Assembly: GCA_035358815.1 (NCBI GenBank)
Contig: DAOPQC010000009.1
Span: 1 to 64,000, forward strand
DNA length: 64,000 nt
Direction: 5' to 3'
DNA from: Thermoanaerobaculales bacterium
GTDB taxonomy: Bacteria; Acidobacteriota; Thermoanaerobaculia; Thermoanaerobaculales; Sulfomarinibacteraceae
The notes under the pieces are model-generated. The model was given only the letters and a program-made list of their open reading frames with translations. It made no database searches and was not told the DNA's origin. Below, piece by piece: positions 59,748 to 64,000 of this stretch. The position numbers and the translations under genes were made by a program. Numbering within the stretch: the first letter of the stretch is position 1; each line of letters starts with the position of its first letter.

Positions 59748-61241
59748 ATGGAGAAGACCGGTTTCCTGCGCTCGTTCCCCCGCACCTTCTGGGTCGCCAA
59801 CGTCATGGAGCTGTTCGAGCGGGCCGCCTACTACGGCCTCAACTCGGTGTTGGCTGTCTACCTCACGTTGAAGGTCGCCGAGGGCGGGCTCGGGTTCGGC
59901 CAGCAGGCGGTCGGCTTCCTGCAGGGGATCGTCTATGCCGCCACTTACGTGCTGCCGATCCTCGGCGGCGCGCTCGCCGACCGTTACGGCTACCGCAAGA
60001 TGCTGATCGTCGCCTTCTCCTTGCTGGCGACCGGTTACTTCGCCGCCGGCCACATGTCGAGCTACGCCCTGGTGTTCCTGTCGCTGCTCGTGATGGCGAC
60101 CGGCTCGGGACTGTTCAAGCCGATCATCTCGGGGACCATCGCCCGCACCACCAACGAGAAGACGTCCTCGTTCGGGTTCGGCATCTACTACTGGATGATC
60201 AACCTCGGCGCCTTCCTGGCGCCGCTGGTGGTGAGCTGGCTCAAGGGGTTCTCGTGGCGGTACGTGTTCACCGCCTCGGCGGCCTACTGCGCGGCGATGC
60301 TGCTGCCCGCCCTGTTCGTCTACACCGAGCCGCCGAAGCCGGAGAGCCGCAAGACCTTGAAGGAGGTGCTCGGCGGCGCCGCCGAGGTGCTGGGCGATGC
60401 CCGCTTCATGCTCATGATCGTGGTCTACTCCGGGTTCTGGATCCTCTACTTCCAGAACTTCGGGTCGGTGCTGTGGTACCTGCGCGACTTCGTCGACCGC
60501 GAGCCGGTGAGCGCCGCGGTGACCGGGTTGCTCGCCGCGATCGGGCTCGACGTCCGCTTCACCTTTGACGCCGAGCACGTCACCGTCATCAACGCCGGCA
60601 CCATCATCCTGCTCCAGGTGCTGGTGAGCCGCCTGGTCGCCAACCGCAAGGCGCTGCCGACCATGGTGACCGGCATGGCGATGGGAGCCGTGGGCTTCGT
60701 TCTGCTCGCGAGCTCCTTCAACCCGTGGGTGTTCATCCTCGGCATCGCGGTGTTCTCGATCGGCGAGATGACCGCCCACCCCAAGTACTACAGCTTCGTC
60801 GGGCTGGTGGCGCCCGCCGACCGCAAGGCGGTCTACATGGGCTACGCCTTCCTCTACGGCGTGTTCGGCTCGTTGCTCGGCTCGAACCTCGGCGCCTTCC
60901 TCTACGAGCGGATGCTGGCCCCGGTGGTCGGGACCGAGGCGGCGGCCGGCCGCACCACCCTGTTCTGGACCTTGTTCGCCGTGCTCGACGTGATCGCAGT
61001 GGTGGGGCTGATCCTGTTTGCGCGGGCCTTCGGCGAGGACACCCCCGACACCCGGCGACGGGCGCGCAGCGCCATGTTCGGCGTCTACGGGCTGATCCTG
61101 CTGCTCGGCCTCGCATTCGCAGTCTTCGCCTTCACCTCGGACCCGATCCAGGTCCGCACTGCGGTGCAGTCCCTGATCTTCCTCGCCCTGGGCGGCGGCG
61201 GGCTCGCGGTGAACGCCCGCGGCGGTCGCAGCGCGAGCTGA
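59748..61241 (+). CDS. POT/PTR2-family proton-coupled oligopeptide transporter
   Basis: A 497-residue, 12-14-span transporter. The N-terminal NVMELFERAAYYGL contains the ExxERFxYY-type proton-coupling motif of the POT family (with FERAAYY), followed by GGALADRYGYRKML and an IARTTNEKTSSFGFGIYYWMINLGAF stretch. These proteins import di- and tripeptides with protons. The protein has a longer middle loop than most. ATG 59748 is chosen over the in-frame ATG 59712, which overlaps the -10. It fits with the secreted proteases in the window as a peptide-feeding route. Confidence 0.87.
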   Translation: MEKTGFLRSFPRTFWVANVMELFERAAYYGLNSVLAVYLTLKVAEGGLGFGQQAVGFLQGIVYAATYVLPILGGALADRYGYRKMLIVAFSLLATGYFAAGHMSSYALVFLSLLVMATGSGLFKPIISGTIARTTNEKTSSFGFGIYYWMINLGAFLAPLVVSWLKGFSWRYVFTASAAYCAAMLLPALFVYTEPPKPESRKTLKEVLGGAAEVLGDARFMLMIVVYSGFWILYFQNFGSVLWYLRDFVDREPVSAAVTGLLAAIGLDVRFTFDAEHVTVINAGTIILLQVLVSRLVANRKALPTMVTGMAMGAVGFVLLASSFNPWVFILGIAVFSIGEMTAHPKYYSFVGLVAPADRKAVYMGYAFLYGVFGSLLGSNLGAFLYERMLAPVVGTEAAAGRTTLFWTLFAVLDVIAVVGLILFARAFGEDTPDTRRRARSAMFGVYGLILLLGLAFAVFAFTSDPIQVRTAVQSLIFLALGGGGLAVNARGGRSAS

Positions 61242-61429
61242 GAGAGCGGGTCACGCGTGCTCACCCGAGCTCGGAACGATGGCGCCCAGCGGGGAGAGCG
61301 GCGCCGCCGGGAATGGCCGGTCGCCGAGGGCTGGTTGAGTGAGCGATGAGAAGTCGTCGCGATCGCCCCGCGTGGTCCGATCCCGACGTCGACCTCCCAC
61401 CCGCCCCGGGTGGCCCATCGAGGACGTGA

Positions 61430-61786
61430 ATGGTCGAGCCGCAGCAAACAGCGCACGACGCCCGCCCGGCGCCCCGCCGCCTCGCGCTCCTCGCGCTGGC
61501 GGTGGTGATGGCCGGGCTTGTCGCTGCAGCTCCGTACTGGGGCGCGAGCGCCGCGCACGCGGAGGAAACCGAGGCGACGCCCTGCCCCGACCCGGGGGAT
61601 GACGGCTCGCCTTGCGGTCCGAGCTGCCCGTGCGCCTGCTGCCCCGGGCATGCGCCGACTCCGGCGGTGGTGGTCGCGCAGTGCTCGGTCGCCGCCCCGT
61701 CGCCGAGCACGCTCGAGACCACTCCCCACAGGGCCCTGCAGTCGACGGACCTTCGTCTCCGCATCTTCCACCCTCCTCGCACCTGA
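61430..61786 (+). CDS. small exported Cys-rich protein ahead of an RND efflux operon
   Basis: A 118-residue protein with a long signal (about 20-44, ALLALAVVMAGLVAA then ASAAHA) and a short mature part with PCGPSCPCACCPGH: five Cys and a His within 14 residues, a probable metal-binding cluster. It lies 105 bases before a CusC/CzcC-like gene. The arrangement suggests metal binding in the periplasm for the efflux system, but I know no named family. Confidence 0.55.
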   Translation: MVEPQQTAHDARPAPRRLALLALAVVMAGLVAAAPYWGASAAHAEETEATPCPDPGDDGSPCGPSCPCACCPGHAPTPAVVVAQCSVAAPSPSTLETTPHRALQSTDLRLRIFHPPRT

Positions 61787-61891
61787 CCTCGAATCGACAG
61801 CTGGGTTCGGTCCGCTCGCGGCGCGCGAGCTGCCCGAGTTGGCGTTTCTGACGCCCATACATGGGCGTCGTGGGAAGGCAGGTGTTCGACG

Positions 61892-63199
61892 ATGTGGTGC
61901 CCTCGTACGCGCGCCCCTCGCTGGCGGCGCACTCAGATCGCTTTGGTCGCCCTGCTGGTGGCCGGTTCGGTGGCGGCTCGCTCGGTGCCGGCGGAGACCG
62001 AGACTTCGGCTTCAGGGAAGGGACTGCCGGCCGGCCAGGTGATCAGGGTGAGCTGGCCGGAGCTGGTCCGCCTAGTCGACCAGCACCCGCTGGTCGCCGC
62101 CGGCGCCTTCGGCATCGACGCCGCCCGCGGAGCGGTCACCGCCGCCGGCGCCGCCCCCAACCCCTCGCTCGCGGCAACCGCCGGCCGGGGAGAGGCGGTG
62201 GTCGGGGACGAGTCCGACGACGAGTGGGCGCTGGAGCTGGAGCTTCCGCTCGGCTGGCTCGCCCTGCGCGGCTCGCGGGTGGCGGCCGCCGAGGCCGATC
62301 TCGAGGCCACCGAGGCCGAGAGCGAGCTGCTGCGGCGGGAGGTCCTGCTCGAGCTCAGGACCCTGTTCTGGAGCCTGGTCTCCGAGCAGGAGCGGGTCGC
62401 CGCGCTCGAGGCGCTCGAGCAGCAGACCGCGGCGCTGGTGGCCACGGTCCGGAAGCGGGTCGAGGTCGGCGAGGTCCGGCCGGTGGACGGCCCGCGGTCG
62501 GAGATCGAGCTCGAGAAGGTCGCCGCCGAGCTCGCGGCGGCGCACGTCGCGCTCGGGGCGCGCCAGGCGCAGCTCGCGCTGTGGCTGGCTCCCCCGGCGG
62601 AGGGCACCATCGTGGCGGTGGGAGATCTCGGCGCGCTGCCGCATGCGATCGACCTCGACGCCGCGCGAGCGAGGCTGCGCGCCTCTCACCCGGCGCCGGC
62701 GGCCGCCCAGGCGCGTATCCGCTCGCTCGAGGCCACGCTCGCGACCGAGAAGCGGGCGCGGATCCCGGACTTCTCGCTGGCCGCGTTCCAGTCCCACGAG
62801 CTCGACCGGGACGCATACGGTATCGGCCTCACCGTGGGTCTGCCGCTCCTGAGCTGGAACGGCGGCCGGATTGCGCAGGCCGAGGCCGAGCTCGAGGCCG
62901 GCCGGCTCGAGGCCGAGGCCGTGAGCCGGGAGCTCGAATCCAGGGTCATCGAGGCCGAAGCGGCGTGCCGCGCCGCGGTCGAGACCGCGGCCCGCTTCGG
63001 CAGCGCCGTGGTCCCGCGCTCCGAGGCCGCGGCCGCGACCATGGAGCGGACCTACGAGCTCGGCGAGGCCAGCCTGCTCGAGCTGATCGACGCCCGCCGC
63101 ACCCTGCTCGACACGCGCCGGCTGCACCTCGGCGCGCTCGCCGCGGCCCAGATCGAGTGCAGTCGTCTCGGCAGCCTGGTCGGAGAGGAGATCCCATGA
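61892..63199 (+). CDS. outer-membrane efflux protein (TolC/CusC/CzcC family)
   Basis: A 435-residue outer-membrane channel of the OEP family. Signal peptide about 1-34. Two internally similar halves each carry long coiled coils (WALELELPLGWLALRGSRVAAAEADLEA; IGLTVGLPLLSWNGGRIAQAEAEL), the usual TolC periplasmic tunnel, and the terminal YELGEASLLELIDARRTLLDTR motif. It works with the periplasmic adaptor encoded next and an RND pump beyond the window, probably for metal ions. Confidence 0.88.
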   Translation: MWCPRTRAPRWRRTQIALVALLVAGSVAARSVPAETETSASGKGLPAGQVIRVSWPELVRLVDQHPLVAAGAFGIDAARGAVTAAGAAPNPSLAATAGRGEAVVGDESDDEWALELELPLGWLALRGSRVAAAEADLEATEAESELLRREVLLELRTLFWSLVSEQERVAALEALEQQTAALVATVRKRVEVGEVRPVDGPRSEIELEKVAAELAAAHVALGARQAQLALWLAPPAEGTIVAVGDLGALPHAIDLDAARARLRASHPAPAAAQARIRSLEATLATEKRARIPDFSLAAFQSHELDRDAYGIGLTVGLPLLSWNGGRIAQAEAELEAGRLEAEAVSRELESRVIEAEAACRAAVETAARFGSAVVPRSEAAAATMERTYELGEASLLELIDARRTLLDTRRLHLGALAAAQIECSRLGSLVGEEIP

Positions 63200-64000
63200 G
63201 CAGCCACAGCATCCTTCGCGCCCTCGCGGTCCTGGCCCTGACCCTCGCCTGGGCGGCATGCGGCAGGGGCGAGTCGCAGGCGCCCGGGGCCGCAGCCCAG
63301 GCGCCGCCGGTCGAGCAGGCACTCGCCGGGCGCGGCGCCGCCGCAGGCGTCGAGCACGAGGCCGAACCCGAGGAGCCCTCTGACCTCGACCGGCCGGTCG
63401 ACGAGCTGTTCCGCGCGGCCTGCGAGCACGGACGGCAGACCTTCGCCTGCGACGAGTGCCGCTGGGAGGTCGGGGTCGTCCGGGTGCCGGCGAGCCTGGT
63501 CGACGGCGGGCTCGTCGAGACCGCCGGGGTGGGACGCCGGGCGATCGCGGTCCCCCTGACCCTGACCGGCGAGGTCCGCTTCGACGAGCGCCGGGTCGCT
63601 CACTGCAGCTCCCAGGTCGAGGGGATCATCCGCGCGGTGCACGTCGCGCCCGGCGACATGGTCCGGCGCGGGCAGCCCCTGCTCGAGATCGAGTCGGTGG
63701 TGGTCGGCGAGGCGCAGGCAGCCTACCTCGAGGCCCGCGGCCTGCTCGACATCGCGCGCCGCAACTTCGAGCGGGTGTCGGCGCTCAAGCAGGAGGCCAT
63801 CGCCTCGGAGAAGGAGTACCTGCAGGCGAGACAGGAGCTGGAGGCGGCCGAGATCCGGTCGGAGGGCGCGCTGGGCACGCTTTCGCGGCTCGGCGCGGGC
63901 GCCGGCGAGGCGGGCCCCAACGCTGGCGGCAACGCCCGCGGCCGTTTCGTGCTGCGCGCCCCGGCGTCGGGCACCGTGCTCACGATGCACGCGGTCCCGG
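63196..64000 (+). CDS. RND efflux periplasmic adaptor (CusB/CzcB type), C-terminus off the right edge
   Basis: 268 residues are present; the gene runs off the window. Lipoprotein signal (LTLAWAAC, Cys22). A Cys-containing N-terminal segment CEHGRQTFACDECRWEVGVV (near 75-96) is a metal-binding insert seen in some CzcB-like adaptors. Then the biotinyl-lipoyl hairpin (VEGIIRAVHVAPGDMVRRGQPLLEIES) and a long helical hairpin with LVLRAPASGTV-type ending. It couples the pump to the OEP channel. Start ATG 63196 overlaps the channel stop as ATGA. Confidence 0.85.
   Translation, partial: MSSHSILRALAVLALTLAWAACGRGESQAPGAAAQAPPVEQALAGRGAAAGVEHEAEPEEPSDLDRPVDELFRAACEHGRQTFACDECRWEVGVVRVPASLVDGGLVETAGVGRRAIAVPLTLTGEVRFDERRVAHCSSQVEGIIRAVHVAPGDMVRRGQPLLEIESVVVGEAQAAYLEARGLLDIARRNFERVSALKQEAIASEKEYLQARQELEAAEIRSEGALGTLSRLGAGAGEAGPNAGGNARGRFVLRAPASGTVLTMHAVP

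Noticed and set aside
59556..60779. Antitoxin ORF extended upstream to 60779
   Set aside because: The extension runs through the promoter and opposite the POT transporter gene and is not protein-like.

Overview
This is a very GC-rich bacterial chromosome segment with a Gram-negative envelope: Tol-Pal lipoproteins, an OmpH/Skp-type chaperone, a TonB-dependent receptor, a porin and an RND-type efflux operon. PATAN/DUF4388 proteins, a FecR-DUF6600 protein, TPR-rich exported proteins, a PEGA protein and a phosphatase-fold/TPR fusion together suggest an Acidobacteriota-like organism. That placement is an inference from gene style; there is no marker gene here that fixes it.

Layout. 0-5.7 kb: a truncated secreted zinc protease, an alkaline-phosphatase-superfamily hydrolase fused to TPRs, and a membrane glycosyltransferase. 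5.7-13.9 kb: a formate module made of a selenocysteine-containing formate dehydrogenase, a rubrerythrin-like protein, a NuoE-NuoF fusion, a receiver-only regulator, an OFA-family formate/oxalate-type transporter and a MobA cofactor enzyme. The catalytic gene is interrupted by an in-frame TGA at 7029-7031 that has a textbook bacterial SECIS hairpin behind it, so it is one gene, not two. 13.9-21.2 kb: a GAF histidine kinase, porin, beta-carbonic anhydrase, and a sigma-54 activator divergent from a universal stress gene that has a matching -24/-12 promoter. 21.4-31.4 kb: a lipoprotein with a kinase-like fold, OmpH, a DUF3313-like protein, a TonB receptor, two TPR proteins and a PEGA protein. 31.8-36.9 kb: rpsT-purC-fusA2 and pal-cpoB operons. 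37-46.5 kb: an rRNA/tRNA methyltransferase, a candidate small RNA, cytidine deaminase, a FecR protein, an acyltransferase-like beta helix, a SpoIIE phosphatase, a thioredoxin lipoprotein and PBP1A. 46.5-54.4 kb: two exported metzincins, folK, an ALDH7 dehydrogenase, an NtrC-type regulator and pyrE. 54.8-58 kb: an NYN nuclease with two PATAN proteins. 58-59.6 kb: tRNA-Val, tRNA-Asp, repeats carrying inverted tRNA-Asp ends, and a PemK toxin module. 59.7-64 kb: a POT transporter and the start of a metal-type RND efflux operon.

The formate genes fit together as uptake (OFA), oxidation (Sec-FdhA), electron delivery to NAD (NuoEF-like) and cofactor maturation (MobA). Two regulatory themes recur. 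First, about ten -10-like hexamers sit exactly 6-7 bases before a start codon, implying leaderless transcripts; in two of these the leaderless ORF is a tiny one that ends in a GTGA overlap with the main gene. Second, between 31 and 55 kb many intergenic spaces carry degenerate CCCGTT-type hexamer arrays, often as C-rich and G-rich pairs that are inverted relative to each other. No transposase, integrase, phage gene or CRISPR array was found.
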